Counted from the stretch's first letter, positions 1-11,618 are shown. The stretch: DNA of 64,000 nt from Littorina saxatilis (GCF_037325665.1 NC_090250.1:41667244-41731243); one strand, 5' to 3'. The notes: generated by a model not told the origin, from the sequence alone. Numbers and translations: made by a program.

Positions 1-26
1 GCCCACGAACGCAGAAGAAGAAGAAG
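1..26 (+). mobile_element. SINE-1 3' end (cut by window edge)
   Basis: The first bases match the 3' end of the SINE copies at 14712, 39299 and 59540 (GCCCACGAACGCAGAAG followed by AAG repeats). Only the tail is in the window. Confidence 0.7.
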
Positions 27-894
27 GGAGGCCGCAGTCTAATCCACTAGGACAATGCGCCCGTCATCTGTTCCACCAATGGTAGTAACACCCGATTTTC
101 TCAAATTTCCTGAGGTCTTAACAGGGCGGCTACACTGGAATAATATATAGCAATACCAAGTGTGATTTTTGTGGAAAAGCGATTACAGTAGTCCCTTCCA
201 TTTCCGGCCCTTTCGTGGGCGTGAACCTACCCGGAGCGGCCAGCTTTCCCATGACTAATGAGTTTTCCTTCTATAATTGACTCTTAATGGCCGTTAACCT
301 GTCTGACACGGTCAACGGTCACTGATTTTTGCCCAAAGGTGCGGTGCCCCTCTTACTCAACAGGAGCGGCCACTTAACGGCCACTTGTCACTTTCGCGGG
401 CGAGCGCCTGTGGTGTGTGTGTGTGTGTGTTGTGTGCACAGACGGCACAGCACGAGCAGACGACATGAATACTTACGCATGCGCAAACTGTAAATACAGA
501 CATGCGCATACATGTACATTTACGGCAGTCACTTCCGGATCGATCACAGCTGATGTGAGTTTGAAACACTTGTTTATCTGACACTCAAATACATATATAA
601 TAATCCAAACAACACACATAGAAACATACGAAACAATAGCTTAGCCAGGACGATCGAGTTAAACACGCAAATAATTAAGATGTATAAACGAAAGCAAAAC
701 TAACAGAGACAATGAATCGGCGGCTCATGGATGATCGCTTTCTTTTCTTCATGAAAACTTGATCGTGTTTTGGGGTTTTTTTTTGGAGGAGGAGGGGGCC
801 TGTAATGGACGGCCACCTGATATTTGCGGTCACCTTTGCAATGACTAATGGGTGACCGGATATGGCAGGTACTACTGTATGCTTAATCTCCGCC
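27..894. other. Intergenic, no gene recognised
   Basis: I see no coding region. There is a short GT tract near 411-430 and a few GGCCAC/GGTCAC-rich stretches that hint at an old element around 180-360 and 800-860, but no ends can be defined. Confidence 0.5.
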
Positions 895-1010
895 CTGAAT
901 GAAACTGTCCACCTTCTTCCTCTTCTTCTGCGTTCATGGGCTAGCTGAAACTCCCACAAACACTAGTGTTTTTTGCCCGAGTGCGATTTTACGTGTATGA
1001 CCGTTTTTGT
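895..1010 (-). mobile_element. SINE-1 3' fragment
   Basis: On the minus strand this reads as the 3' part of SINE-1: the TACACGTAAAAT block, a CACGAGTG-like hairpin, GTTTCAGCCCATGAACGCAG and AAG repeats. It is diverged and 5' truncated. Confidence 0.6.
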
Positions 1011-1328
1011 ATTAACTGTCCGGAGCAGTAATTAAATTCACGATGAATGATTTACAAAACTACATGTACTCACAAGGCTGTGGATTTATCTGTTGTGCAG
1101 ATAATGAATTGAAGTGATACTGTTCAGCGATGGTCAAGTGCTACTATTATCTTCGTGTTATCCAGTACTGGTCACAGAATGTTTTCCCATATATGTTAAT
1201 CTTTTTACAAATTCAATTTATAGCTAAGTCAAAATGACAGAAATGGAACTAAAAGAGACCCTTCACACTACAAATGTTGAAAGAGTGTAAACTTCACAGA
1301 TGTGGCAAACAATCTGTCACCTTCAATT

Positions 1329-1640
1329 TTGTTTGTTTGTTTGTTTGTTTGCTTAACGCCCAGCCGACCACGAAGGGCCATATCAGGGCGGTGCTGCTTT
1401 GACATTTAACGTGCGCCACACACAAGACAGAAGTCGCAGCACAGGCTTCATGTCTCACCCAGTCACATTATTCTGACACCGGACCAACCAGTCCTAGCAC
1501 TAACCCCATAATGCCAGACGCCAGGCGGAGCAGCCATTAGATTGCCAATTTTAAAGTCTTAGGTATGACCCGGCCGGGGTTCAAACCCACGACCTCCCGA
1601 TCACGGGGCGGACACCTTACCACTAGGCCAACCGTGTCGG
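1329..1640 (-). mobile_element. tRNA-derived SINE (family 3), intact with target duplication
   Basis: On the minus strand a tRNA-like head comes first, with an A-box-like TGGCCTAGTGG and a B-box-like GGTTTGAACCCC. A unique body follows, then a CAAA-repeat tail (CAAA)n. Perfect 14-base direct repeats TGTCACCTTCAATT flank it (1315-1328 and 1641-1654), marking a clean retroposition. It lies just downstream of the 3' end of the minus-strand zinc-finger gene. Confidence 0.85.
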
Positions 1641-1823
1641 TGTCACCTTCAATTAATGAGACCAGTAAAAATAGAAACACAAAAATATTTCTTTGCAGTG
1701 TCACAAAAACACCTTCATCAAATGAACCTCTATAAAAATTTTAAAAAACTACATCGTATAGAATGTTTCCTGTGTCGGTAACCAGCTCACATTGTGATGA
1801 CTCAAGAGAACTTTCATGAAGCA

Positions 1824-4800
1824 TCAATCTATATGACCTCCGCCATGATCTGATGGACAATGAGTGTCTTTGCCTTCCTGCGGTTGAGGATGAGCGGGAA
1901 TTAAATGATCCACAGTGGAAGACGTGGGACTCGAACCAATGCTGGGGTAAGCTCCTGCGCCGATGTAAGGATAATCGTTGAAGCTCATCCCAAATTGACT
2001 GGCAAGCTGGCTGTAGTAGTAGAAAGAGGGCAAAGGTTGTGGGGCTGCAAAGGTGGTTGGGGTTGCTGTTGTGGTGTTGGGGAACGCTATCGTGTCTTTA
2101 CTGCTGTGCTGTGGTTGCTGTGCTGTTGATGCTGGACCCCTCTGCTGCTGCTGCTCTCCTATGGTGTTATCCTGAAGCAATAAAAGATAGAAATAATATT
2201 TATCCTATACGTAAGTGAGAAAGACCGCCCATTTGATAGCTATAAACCATTATCTCCACACACATTATATGCATCATGTAATCAAGAGGTCAAAACTATA
2301 ACCCTGACAAATGCACCGCCTACATTTTACTGCAGGTTGTACAAAATTGTCTGGTACGTACAGCGCTGTATAATGCCTATATGAAGAACGGTCTTCATCA
2401 GACAAACTAATTTCTCTTTGATGTGCCACAATTAATGTAATTTGACACGAATCTGCACAAAAACACCTTGAAGCACAAAACGGTGCAAGAGATCAAGACT
2501 AGAATCCAGTTTCAAAGAAAGATATTGTCAGACCTTTAATGTCTATGTCAACCAAAAGAGTGGGATTCCCTGCAGGTGGAGTTCCTGTAGGTGGATTCCC
2601 TGTATCCAGGTAATACGACAGGGTGTAGTTCCTGTGGCGTTTCGCTGATATCGCTGAAAGTCACGTGACGCTTAGCGACATCGGTAGTGTTTCGATCTTT
2701 TTTTGATATTTCTTAGAAATTCGAGTATGGTTTGCAAGTTTTATTGAAAAACTCCACCCTGTGGGATTCCCCCTACAGGAACTCCACCTACAGGGAATCC
2801 CACTCTTTTGGTCGACATAGACCCCATCAGCTTTAATAACATGTATGGGTCTTTTAGAACTGATGATGCCACTTTCTGGACACTGCGGTTTGGTTTCCCA
2901 AAAAACCATATTTTTACATTATTTTTTTAATTTTATTTTCCCCCAAATGCCAAAAAAAAGTCTAGGGTCGCGCGAAAAAAAATAGGGTCGGTCGGGTTAC
3001 CGTAAACAGACTATTTTTTTGGGGGGGGGGCCTTAAGAATAGCCTTTAGTACAAAGCGCAGGTGAGACTCAAGAAAAATGAAAGAAACAGAAGTTTTATA
3101 TGCAATATCGCATAACAAAGACGAACAAAACAGAAATAGATCAGTGGAGTTTTTGGGGAGTTGTTTTGTTCGTTTAGTTTTTTGTACCTTAAACATGTAT
3201 ACATTTACAAAACAAATTTACCTTTAAGTACAGCTCACGAGGAAAACCATGGTGGACGGCAGCTTCATAAATTGCACTGGAATACTGTGCTGAAGATTCC
3301 TGCATGCTGCGTGTGACGCTTGATGGAACGCTGCTATCACACGTTCCTTTCCTGTCCCTTGTCTCTGCTGCATGGTCTCTGTGGGTGGCTGCATCTGACC
3401 AGAGAGACTGCTCATGATTTTGTGTGAATGGCACTTCTACATGTTCTGGATCCTGAAGATGAGGTGGGAAGACTGAACTGTGCGACGCAGACTGTTTGGT
3501 GCTGGTATAAACTTCCTGAGAATGTGCACTTGCACTGAGTGAAAGGGGTCTTGCATTTTGTGTTGTGTGCTGCTGCGAAAATGCCTTTTCTTTTGTCCCA
3601 TGAACTGGGTCAGATAAAGTTTGCACAAGAGTAGGCAGACGTACTTGTGAATCCTTACTTTCAGAGTTTTCTCGTATTAATTTGTTTTGATTTCTGCTTC
3701 TTTGTGATCGAGCTCTGCTCTGTAAAAGAAACCTGGCCTCAGTCTTGCCTCTGCTAGCTTTAGGTCTCTTTGGTTCCAGGTCTGGTTCTCCGTTTCCTAC
3801 ATAACTAACATGATAGTCAGCATCTGGTTTAACAGTACAGACAATGTCTTCACGCCAGGTCTTTGCATCTTTGTGGATCTTATGCACCAAGGTAAGGTGT
3901 CTGCGAATAATGGACGCATCTGTGAAGCTGCGTGAACACAGTCTACAGGTAAAGGGTTTCACACCTTTGTGTACACGCTCATGACGCTGAAGTGCCTGCT
4001 TCTGTGTGAATTCACGGCCACACTCCTGACACTTAAACTGCTTGGAGTCCTTGTGAATTCTCATGTGCATCTTGAGACCAGAGCGCTGACAAAAACTCTT
4101 GCTGCAAAAGTCACATTTAAACTTCTTCATAGCTTCATGAATGAGCTTGTGTTCTCTGAGTGCAGAATCATATGAGAACCCTTTTTCACAAATATTACAG
4201 ATGTGTGGTTTGATGCCAGAGTGAGCGTTAACATGCTCTTGAAGGGAATGCCTGGTGGTGAATTTCTTCCCACAGAATGAGCAGAGGTAGCTCTTCCTCT
4301 GTCCCATGTGAACCGACTTTACATGGCAGTCAACAATGTATTTGGAACAGAAAGTCTTTGTGCACAGACTGCATGGAAAGGTGGGTCTTTCATAGCCATC
4401 CTCGTGTGTCTTCCTGTGATTAATCATTGCTTTCTGAATCTTGAACATCTTACCACAGATGTCGCAACAGTGCTGGGGCCCTGTGTGGGAGCTACGATGG
4501 CGTAGCATGTACAACTGATTGTGGAATATCTTTCCACACAAATCACAGCCTACTGGGTTACCTCTGTGCCTTCTGTGAATATGATCATTAAGTTTTGGTC
4601 TTGAAGATGCCACAACATCACACTCAGAGCAAGAAAACTCTGTTTGACCTTCATCATCATGTTTTCTTGGACGTCCACGTTTTCTTTCACGAGTCTTTAT
4701 GACTGTCTCAAGCGACGTCTCTGTTGAAAATACTGCTTTCCGTTTACGTACAGTCCTGCGCAGTGAAGGGTAACTGTGATCTCCATACTTGGACAGGAAT

Positions 4801-5805
4801 GAATATGTGTGACTTGCTTGCGTCAGATAGCTCGGAGGATGCCTGGGTTCCTGTCTCCTTTTCTGTTGGTACTCAATCAAAGGAGAGGAGCTGTCACTGT
4901 GCAGGTTTAAGTGTGAGCTTCCCTGACTGTGAGCAGTGTTCAGCAGTGATTTAGATTCAGGCTGTGTATCTTGCACTTGATTTTCACACTGGCTGTCTTC
5001 CACGGCAGTCTCCCTGCAGTTGTCTTCCTCCAATTTGTTGCTGGTTGAGTCCGCAAGAAAGTCATCAGGTATTTCTGTTGTGTTAGCCTCGTTGTCCAAG
5101 TTTTTAATACTGTCAATGCCAATGTCATTCACATCTCTGGTAGCATTTTTCTTTCTGTGTTTCCCTTTGGCTGGCTTTCTTCTTGATGGCTTCCGGGGTT
5201 GCTGTTTGGTGGCTGTTTTCTTTGACTGCAGTGAAGTGTCATGATCATCTGTCAATGTTCTTATTCCCTGTATTGCTAAGGTGGTGGCCAGAAGCATGTA
5301 GGCTTGCTCCATGGAACACCACAGACCCTAGCAAAAGAAAAATAAATTACAATCTAAGCAATATAATAATAGTATTTTACCTTCTTAAGGGTAAAATCAC
5401 CAAAATTTTGATTTTTCTATTGTTTTTGTTTTTGTAATCAATTGTTCTTTCCTCTATAATGATTTATAAAAGTCAAACACAGACAGCGAGGGACACAAGC
5501 ATGACACGTACATTCCTTTGCTCATTACCCAACCTCTCTCTCTCAAACACACACACACCCATGCATAAACTTGCAAATCCCTTAGTGCAGAGTAATCACA
5601 CACACACACACGCGCGCGCGGTTTTTCTACGGTACTCTACCTGAAATGTGCAGCAGTTGCCGCGGGCAGACTGTTCAACCTTGACGGACACGCCTGCATC
5701 GTGTGCAACTTTGTAAAGCATTGCACTGAAATCAAAGTCCGGAGGAAACTGCGATCTAAGGGCAGGTGCTAAATTTGCCGTTACTGACGAAAAGATCTCG
5801 GGCAT
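1824..5805 (-). CDS. C2H2 zinc-finger protein with AT-hook (gene A), 3 exons
   Basis: This is probably a nuclear DNA-binding transcription factor. Exons, 5' to 3' on the minus strand, are 5805-5641, 5327-3222 and 2171-1824; all junctions are GT-AG in phase 0, giving about 872 residues. Residues 1-80 form a small unrecognised domain interrupted by intron 1. An AT-hook (KRGRPRKH) sits near residue 271. Nine C2H2 fingers follow at about 286-537; the last (FTCRLCSRSFTDAS...H...H) runs into HKDAKTWRED. The C-terminal third is Ser/Gln-rich and low in complexity; the last exon is Gln/Pro/Tyr-rich. Finger order and linkers match the neighbour at 6085-9033, so the two are paralogs. The start was chosen because this ATG opens a 55-codon exon whose end splices in frame and whose N-terminus aligns with the neighbour. 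The target genes cannot be told from sequence, and no orthologue is named. Confidence 0.85.
2541..2822. mobile_element. MITE with about 50-base terminal inverted repeats
   Basis: 2541-2590 and 2773-2822 are near-perfect inverted copies (GTCTATGTC...AAAAGAGTGGGA). Within the arms, GGTGGAGTTCCTGTA-type units repeat. There is no coding capacity. It lies in intron 2 of gene A. The superfamily is unassigned because the target duplication is unclear. Confidence 0.75.
2895..3032. mobile_element. Harbinger-like MITE, partial copy
   Basis: This shares the block AAAAAAAGTCTAGGGTCGCG and GGTTACCGTAAACAGAC with the copies at 10473-10696 and 53519-53767. The right end reads GGCC followed by TTA. The left half is shortened. 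It lies in intron 2 of gene A. Confidence 0.6.
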
Positions 5806-6084
5806 TTTCGATGGGGTGTTTTGGTTTTGTTGTCAACTTGGCAGACGAAACATGTTTGTTTCCGGTCAGAGGTTGTGCTTCCGGTTTGTCTGCGTTCTAC
5901 AAATTGTCCCCCTTCCTTTGCTCTTTTATGCGTAAAAGCAAGAACAGACAACTAACATGGCAGCAAAAGTGACACTTCAGAGAACTTTGCGGAAACAAAT
6001 CGTTTGATTTGTGCCCACTACTGCCGGATGATGCCTCTGAATAAGTAACGGACTTACAGAGTCTCTTCCTTCGTCCAAAACATC
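5806..6084. promoter_or_regulatory. Shared spacer and likely bidirectional promoter of the two zinc-finger genes
   Basis: Only 279 bases separate the two divergent start codons. The spacer contains GCTTCCGGT at 5877-5885 (reverse complement ACCGGAAGC, an ETS-type core) and a second TTCCGG around 5860. No TATA box is obvious. ETS sites are common in TATA-less bidirectional promoters of animals. Transcription start sites cannot be placed from sequence. Confidence 0.6.
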
Positions 6085-9033
6085 ATGGCTGTTGCTATTG
6101 ATCCGTTTTCCTATGCAACAGCAGAACTTTCAGAAGAATACATCAGTGTTTTTCCTAACCCAGACATTGTTCCAAAGTACTTGGAGACCGTAAGTGACAA
6201 AACCGGCGTGCAGCTTCTCACTGGTTACGACTCAATCTGTATCAAAGGTTCATGGGTGGCAATCAAAAGAGTACACGTGTTTCTTGCCAAATTTCTAGCG
6301 TCATACCAGATTGCCCAGTCAGACGAAAATCAGAAGCTTGCAGAACAGGAAGAGTGTGAAGAAACTGAAGAATTCGATGATGCCGACATACTTTCTCCAG
6401 CCCAGAACGTTGACACCAAATTTCACGATAGTATAGGTGAGCAGTCGGACTGGGTCAAATGGACTGCTAAGGTGTTGCCCCAGATTCACCGAATAAGGTC
6501 TAAGAGAGCAAGTGTGTACAGCGAGCCGAAATCCCAAACCAAGAAAGTACCTGAGCCATTCGTTGTGTATGCAAGTTTTCAGCCAGCTACTGATCCTGCT
6601 GCAAAGAAGCCACCTACTTTGGATGCTATAGGAAAAGTTTTGAAAAAGGTTTATGACAAAGACAAGGTTGATGTAGTTGCAGTAGCAAACGATGTAGCAA
6701 ATGACATTGACATAGTTTCACGTTCAGCGTCAAATGAAGTGTGTGACAAGCGGGTCCAAAAACACACTGAGGAGACCCCTGCTGAATCAAATGCTTTGTG
6801 TGCTTCAAGTGCCTCTGGACAGCGACAGGACAAAAACGTGGCACAGTGTAGTATTAGCGAGAAGGATCCTGCTGAAGAAGAACACAGTGCCGCGAGTTCT
6901 TCCGATAATATAGGATCGCATGTCATAGCAACAAATCCTAATGTTGTAGCAGTGGAGCAACCAATCCCACATACACATTCCGCCACCAAAGAACCACTAC
7001 CAGAAAACACACATGTTGGTGAAGATGTGACACCCACAGTAGATGTGGACAGTTGTGCTGTCAGCCAATCTGTCAAGACTGATGCTAAATTGCAAAATAA
7101 TGGAAAGGAAACTGAAACCTTGCAGTCATCTTCTAAAAGAACAAAAGGACTTTCAGACTCACAAGATCCTGAAAAAGTACTGGACCTAGCAGAACAGGTT
7201 ATCATCTCTGGCACCGAAGCAAAACCAGAAAGAAAGACAAAACGGAAAGGGCGACCAAAGAAGAATGAAAAGTATAAGAAGAAAAAGGAAGATGTTCAGT
7301 TAGAAATTCCCACTTCTAAATCACTAACAAGAGCAGAGAGGGCAAATAAACGTAGAAATGCCAGAGCAGTAGCAAAAGTGAAAATTCCTGAACCAATTCT
7401 GAAAAAGAGGGGAGATGGACCAGTTCATCTGAACGCAGAAAATACTAATGAGAAAAAGGAAGATAAACATTATGTTTGCAATCTCTGTTCTTACTCTGCA
7501 AATAAACTCAGCCACCTTCGAGAGCACAAACGCAGGGTTCACATTACCAAAGAGTTTAAGTGTGAGAAGTGTGAAAAGGTGTTTGGCTTTGGCAAGGACC
7601 TGAAGAGACATCTCTTGACCCATGAGAAAGCTGAAAACTGTTGTGATATCTGCGGCAAGATGTACAAAGGCACGCGCACACTTGCTGAACACAAGAGAAC
7701 TCACGAAACAGATTACAAAAAGCCTGAATTCCCCTGTGATTTTTGTCAAAAAACCTTCAGTACTAAATATGTCCTTGCCTATCACGTTAAATCAGAGCAC
7801 CTGGGTATGAAGAAAACATATCTGTGCCCTACATGTGGGAAAAGCTTCTCCCAAAAGAACTCGTACTTGCAACATGCCAATGTGCATATGGGGATCAAAC
7901 CGTATCAGTGTGATATTTGTGGTAGGTCATTTTCTTATGAAAAGTCTTTGAAGGAGCACAGGTACATGCATGAAGACAACAAGCAGTTTGAGTGCCCTCA
8001 ATGTCATAAAAAATTCAGGCAGTCTTCTGGTGTGGCCATTCACATGAAGATCCACAAAGAACGCAAAGACTATGTGTGCTCTGCTTGTGGAAAGGGTTTC
8101 AGCCAGAAGCAGGCCTTGGTTCGCCACGAGAGAATTCATGTGGGTGAGAAGCCCTTTTCATGCAGTTTGTGTCAGCGGAAGTTCACAGACTCATCGATCC
8201 TACGTCGACACATGATCCTCATTCACAAGAAAGATCCCAAGAAATGGCGTGAGGACACAGAGAACAATGTGCAGCGGCGTACTGACTTTTTCATCAATGT
8301 ACTGGGTGAGGAAGGAGAGGAAAAGAAAACCAACGATGACCACAGTGACATGTCTGACAGCGAGGGGGTTCTGGCAGCGGTGAATGCTGATGGTGATGTT
8401 GGTGCCAATGATCCTGCTGATGGCGAGACCAACCAGGCTGCAAATGACTCCATTAGCTTTATTCCTGTTGGCATAGGCACAGGTCTTACACACCATTCAG
8501 CGGCAATGCATCACGCATCCATCTCACACGATGACAAGATGAGTCACATCACTTCAGTGACAGACAGTATATCCACCCTCGCCATGCACAATAGTCATGG
8601 TGATGCAGTACACAAGGTGGATTCATCAGAGGCAGACAGTGACTTTGCTATAGCCATGTCCAGACATGCCACACCTGTCAACACTCCTTCCCCCCATCAC
8701 ACTCAAGCTGAGCTGCAAGCACAGGCTTCAGCGCTCCTCGACTCCTATGCTTATGCAGACCCCAACCGTCTTCCGTCCGCAGTCTTCTACTCTGGTGATG
8801 TGCAACAGAGTCTGCCGTTATCCCACTACGCTTCTGTCTTGGCCCAGAGTGGGTTAGGGTATCATCACTCCATGGTCCTCATGCCAGACACAGTGAACTT
8901 CCACCCTGAACACATGAGTGTGACCACAGCTTCCGATGTCCAGCAGCCAGCAGACTATGAAAACCTGGTGTCTCAATCTCATCCCACTATGCAACAGCAC
9001 CATCTGCATTCAGAGTCAGACACACAACAGTGA
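6085..9033 (+). CDS. C2H2 zinc-finger protein with AT-hook (gene B), single coding exon
   Basis: A probable nuclear DNA-binding factor of 982 residues in one uninterrupted reading frame. Residues 1-78 form a domain (FPNPDIVPKYLETVSDKTG... GSWVAIKRVHVFLAKFLASY) that aligns with the start of gene A. Residues 80-460 are acidic, Ser/Thr-rich and probably disordered. An AT-hook-like KRKGRPKKN lies near 385. Nine C2H2 fingers run from about 463 to 713; the first (YVCNLCSYSANKLSHLREH) is of the Ser-Tyr type and the rest are Kruppel-like. The array ends in HKKDPKKWRED, as in gene A. The C-terminus is His/Ser/Gln-rich. Unlike gene A there is no intron in the coding sequence. Function beyond DNA binding is not known; the finger pattern is not one I can match to a named vertebrate factor. 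Confidence 0.88.
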   Translation: MAVAIDPFSYATAELSEEYISVFPNPDIVPKYLETVSDKTGVQLLTGYDSICIKGSWVAIKRVHVFLAKFLASYQIAQSDENQKLAEQEECEETEEFDDADILSPAQNVDTKFHDSIGEQSDWVKWTAKVLPQIHRIRSKRASVYSEPKSQTKKVPEPFVVYASFQPATDPAAKKPPTLDAIGKVLKKVYDKDKVDVVAVANDVANDIDIVSRSASNEVCDKRVQKHTEETPAESNALCASSASGQRQDKNVAQCSISEKDPAEEEHSAASSSDNIGSHVIATNPNVVAVEQPIPHTHSATKEPLPENTHVGEDVTPTVDVDSCAVSQSVKTDAKLQNNGKETETLQSSSKRTKGLSDSQDPEKVLDLAEQVIISGTEAKPERKTKRKGRPKKNEKYKKKKEDVQLEIPTSKSLTRAERANKRRNARAVAKVKIPEPILKKRGDGPVHLNAENTNEKKEDKHYVCNLCSYSANKLSHLREHKRRVHITKEFKCEKCEKVFGFGKDLKRHLLTHEKAENCCDICGKMYKGTRTLAEHKRTHETDYKKPEFPCDFCQKTFSTKYVLAYHVKSEHLGMKKTYLCPTCGKSFSQKNSYLQHANVHMGIKPYQCDICGRSFSYEKSLKEHRYMHEDNKQFECPQCHKKFRQSSGVAIHMKIHKERKDYVCSACGKGFSQKQALVRHERIHVGEKPFSCSLCQRKFTDSSILRRHMILIHKKDPKKWREDTENNVQRRTDFFINVLGEEGEEKKTNDDHSDMSDSEGVLAAVNADGDVGANDPADGETNQAANDSISFIPVGIGTGLTHHSAAMHHASISHDDKMSHITSVTDSISTLAMHNSHGDAVHKVDSSEADSDFAIAMSRHATPVNTPSPHHTQAELQAQASALLDSYAYADPNRLPSAVFYSGDVQQSLPLSHYASVLAQSGLGYHHSMVLMPDTVNFHPEHMSVTTASDVQQPADYENLVSQSHPTMQQHHLHSESDTQQ

Positions 9034-9196
9034 TGACAACCTGTGTGCATGTATTCTGGTGTGTGTGCATACATGTGTGAACTTCTCTGCTAATTTTGGC
9101 CGAGGCTCTTTACAGTATGTTTGCATACCATGTGTGCAAGTGCCCACATGCTCATAATTATGCCTAAAAAAAAGTCTGTTTGACCTACATTTAAAT

Positions 9197-9202
9197 AATA
9201 AA
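9197..9202 (+). promoter_or_regulatory. Polyadenylation signal AATAAA of gene B
   Basis: An AATAAA lies 164 bases after the stop codon of gene B, a normal 3' UTR length. It is the first perfect signal downstream. Confidence 0.65.
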
Positions 9203-9282
9203 ATGGTATTGAATTGAATTGAAAAACAGTCTCAATATTGCACATTTTGATGAATTTTGAAAGATGTTAGAACTTGATTATC

Positions 9283-9395
9283 TTCTTCTTTGTACATGGG
9301 CTGAAACTCCCGATGTTCATTGATGATTTTGCACAGGTGGGTTTTTAGCCTACCTGGCATTCAGGAAGCCATACACCGCTTTCGGGGGAAAAACT
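9283..9395 (-). mobile_element. SINE-1-related 3' fragment, old
   Basis: On the minus strand it reads GGTGTATGGCTTCC..., then GGGAGTTTCAGCCCATG and a run of GAAGAAG. It is the 3' half of SINE-1 with many changes. Confidence 0.5.
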
Positions 9396-9717
9396 TGATT
9401 ATGAGGTGTTTAAATATATAATAAGTTTACATATTTGTAAACATTTTCCTTAGTTATGGTGTACATAAGTATCAGTCTCTGTGCGTGTGTGTGTGAGCAT
9501 GTAGAAGAATGCATACATGGGTGTGTACTCATCATAAAAATTCCTTTTTTCTTGACCTTTTTACGATCAGAAGGGACACATTAAAAAAATGCAGATTTTT
9601 TTGTGTATAATCACTGGTGCTTGATATTGCCTTCATAGTCTTCCATCGCTATAAATCACAGCATTCTCAATTTGTCGTTCAAAAGTACCTTAAAGTTAAA
9701 AATACACTTCTTCCAGT

Positions 9718-10132
9718 GGCTTTTACAAAATTAATTCATAAAAAGTTCAAGCTATGCACAGAGAGCACCAACGCTGCTAATGTTTGGTATCATACCAAAC
9801 ATGTATCATACCAAACATGTATCATACCAAACATGTATCATATCATACCAAACATGTATCATATCATACCAAACATGTATCATACCCAAACATGTATCAT
9901 ACCAAACATGTATCATACCAAACATGTATCATACCAAACATGTATCACACCAAACATGTATCACACCAAACATGTATCATACCAAACATGTAGCATACCA
10001 AACATGTAGCATACCAAACATGTAGCATACCAAACATGTATCATACCAAACATGTATCATACCAAACATTAGCAGACTTGGTGCTCTCTGTGCATACCTT
10101 GAACTTTTGTAGGAATTAATTTTGTAAAAGCC
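9718..10132. mobile_element. MITE with about 70-base inverted repeats and an internal 16-base minisatellite
   Basis: The arms at 9718-9788 and about 10061-10132 are inverted copies (GGCTTTTACAAAATTAATTC... CAGAGAGCACCAA...). Between them the unit CAAACATGTATCATAC (16 bases) repeats about 17 times, with small variants (TATCAT inserts, TAGC). The array can be read as protein in all frames, but that is a repeat artefact. Confidence 0.8.
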
Positions 10133-10472
10133 GTATGTGACCAAGTGGAAGAATGGTCTTATCCCATGTAAAAGCCAGAGCAGATATGAGATGATGAGCA
10201 GTGTATGTTTAACTCTACTGCTGAAATCTAATGCACTAAATTTTCTGAACTGTACTCAGAACTCATTTAATTGTCATAAAAACACAGTAAAGGGTTTATC
10301 AGACACGAAGTGGATATTTGTAAAGACAAGAAGAAATATCAGTTGAAACGTTGAAACAATTCCCCAAAACTCCTATCCTGTTAAGTTTGAGGAGGAGAGC
10401 TTCGTATGTTTCTTCTTTGGTTTTGTGGGTGGGTTTTTTTCCCCATGTTATTTTTTGTATATATTTTTATTA

Positions 10473-10696
10473 GGCCAAAAAAAAAATAGGTCTGTTTACG
10501 GTAACATAGGCCAAAAAAATAGGGTCGGTAGGTCGGGATTTATTTTTTTTTTTCCTTTTCCCCAAACATATTTTTACGTAATTTTGCAAAAAAAACAGAT
10601 TTTTTTTTTTTCCCCACATGCCAAAAAAAAGTCTAGGGTCGCGCGAAAAAAATAGTGTCGGTCGGGTTACCGTAAACAGACCTTTTTTTTTTGGCC
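10473..10696. mobile_element. Harbinger-like MITE, full copy
   Basis: Ends read GGCCAAAAA...GGTCTGTTTACGGTAAC and its inverse ...GGTTACCGTAAACAGACC...TTGGCC. TTA flanks both ends (TTA|GGCC and GGCC|TTA), as in PIF/Harbinger elements, which duplicate a 3-base TWA target. The interior is A/T-homopolymer rich and does not code. Confidence 0.7.
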
Positions 10697-11618
10697 TTAT
10701 ATATATATATATAAATATATATAGAGCAGTGTCTTGTGTTGATAACATAATTTTTGTTTCCTGCACAGTATTCAAGATAAAACCTGGAAACTATTGGAGT
10801 GTTACATCAATGAAACCTATTGCTGCACGGGAAGGTTTCAGGGGTTTGTTGTCTGCTGCAAACCTGCCAAAATGCCTATACAAGTTCTGGCAATTTTCTC
10901 ATGGTTAAGTTCCACCGTGAAAAAAGTTACACATATATATATCTGTCGAAATGACGGCAAAGTTTTTGGTGATTTGAAGGAAGTTTTGGCATTTTGCCGA
11001 CTGCCAATGCCAAACGACACCCCAGATTTATTACTTGTTTTGATACTACATGTACTTACACATCCTCTTATTGGTGGTGTATCGCACATGTTTTAGGAAG
11101 GGAGATAACCGTAGCAAAAGCTTCCATTATGTGAAAAGTCTTGATGATGCAACCGAGTGAAGACAGCGACATGTAAAGAATATAGCATTTCCTTTAAACC
11201 ATGCAATTTTGGTCTGAATATTCAGTGAAGTGTTCTTTTTTCACTTGTGTGATGATGAAAAAAAGTTTCTCTACCATATTATTGATTTGACTAGCATTTT
11301 CATATTTCTCCGTCATACTTTTGTTCGATATACATGGTAAAACCACTGCATTCTAGAAATGATGACAACCTGTCAACATTATCAGTGAGACTGGGTTTAG
11401 GTTATTATGTAAATTGTTTTTCTGCATTTAATTATTTATATCAATTTATCTGCAGAAGGACGTAGTGTTGTGACTTTAGTTTTTGTGGCAAGGGTGATTA
11501 CTTATGGTGCCTTGTCTTTCGCAGCATTTACCAATAGTCTTTTCAAATGAAATATTTGTACTGTCACGATGATTTGTAAAATGGTTACATAATCTATTTA
11601 TACAGGAAAGATAGTGTT
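10697..11618. other. Intergenic, nothing recognised
   Basis: AT-rich DNA with a short TA tract at 10700-10725. I found no gene, RNA or repeat with definable ends. Confidence 0.5.

Noticed and set aside
9786-10071. CRISPR-like array
   Set aside because: Sixteen-base units lie directly end to end without unique spacers, inside a MITE in an animal genome.
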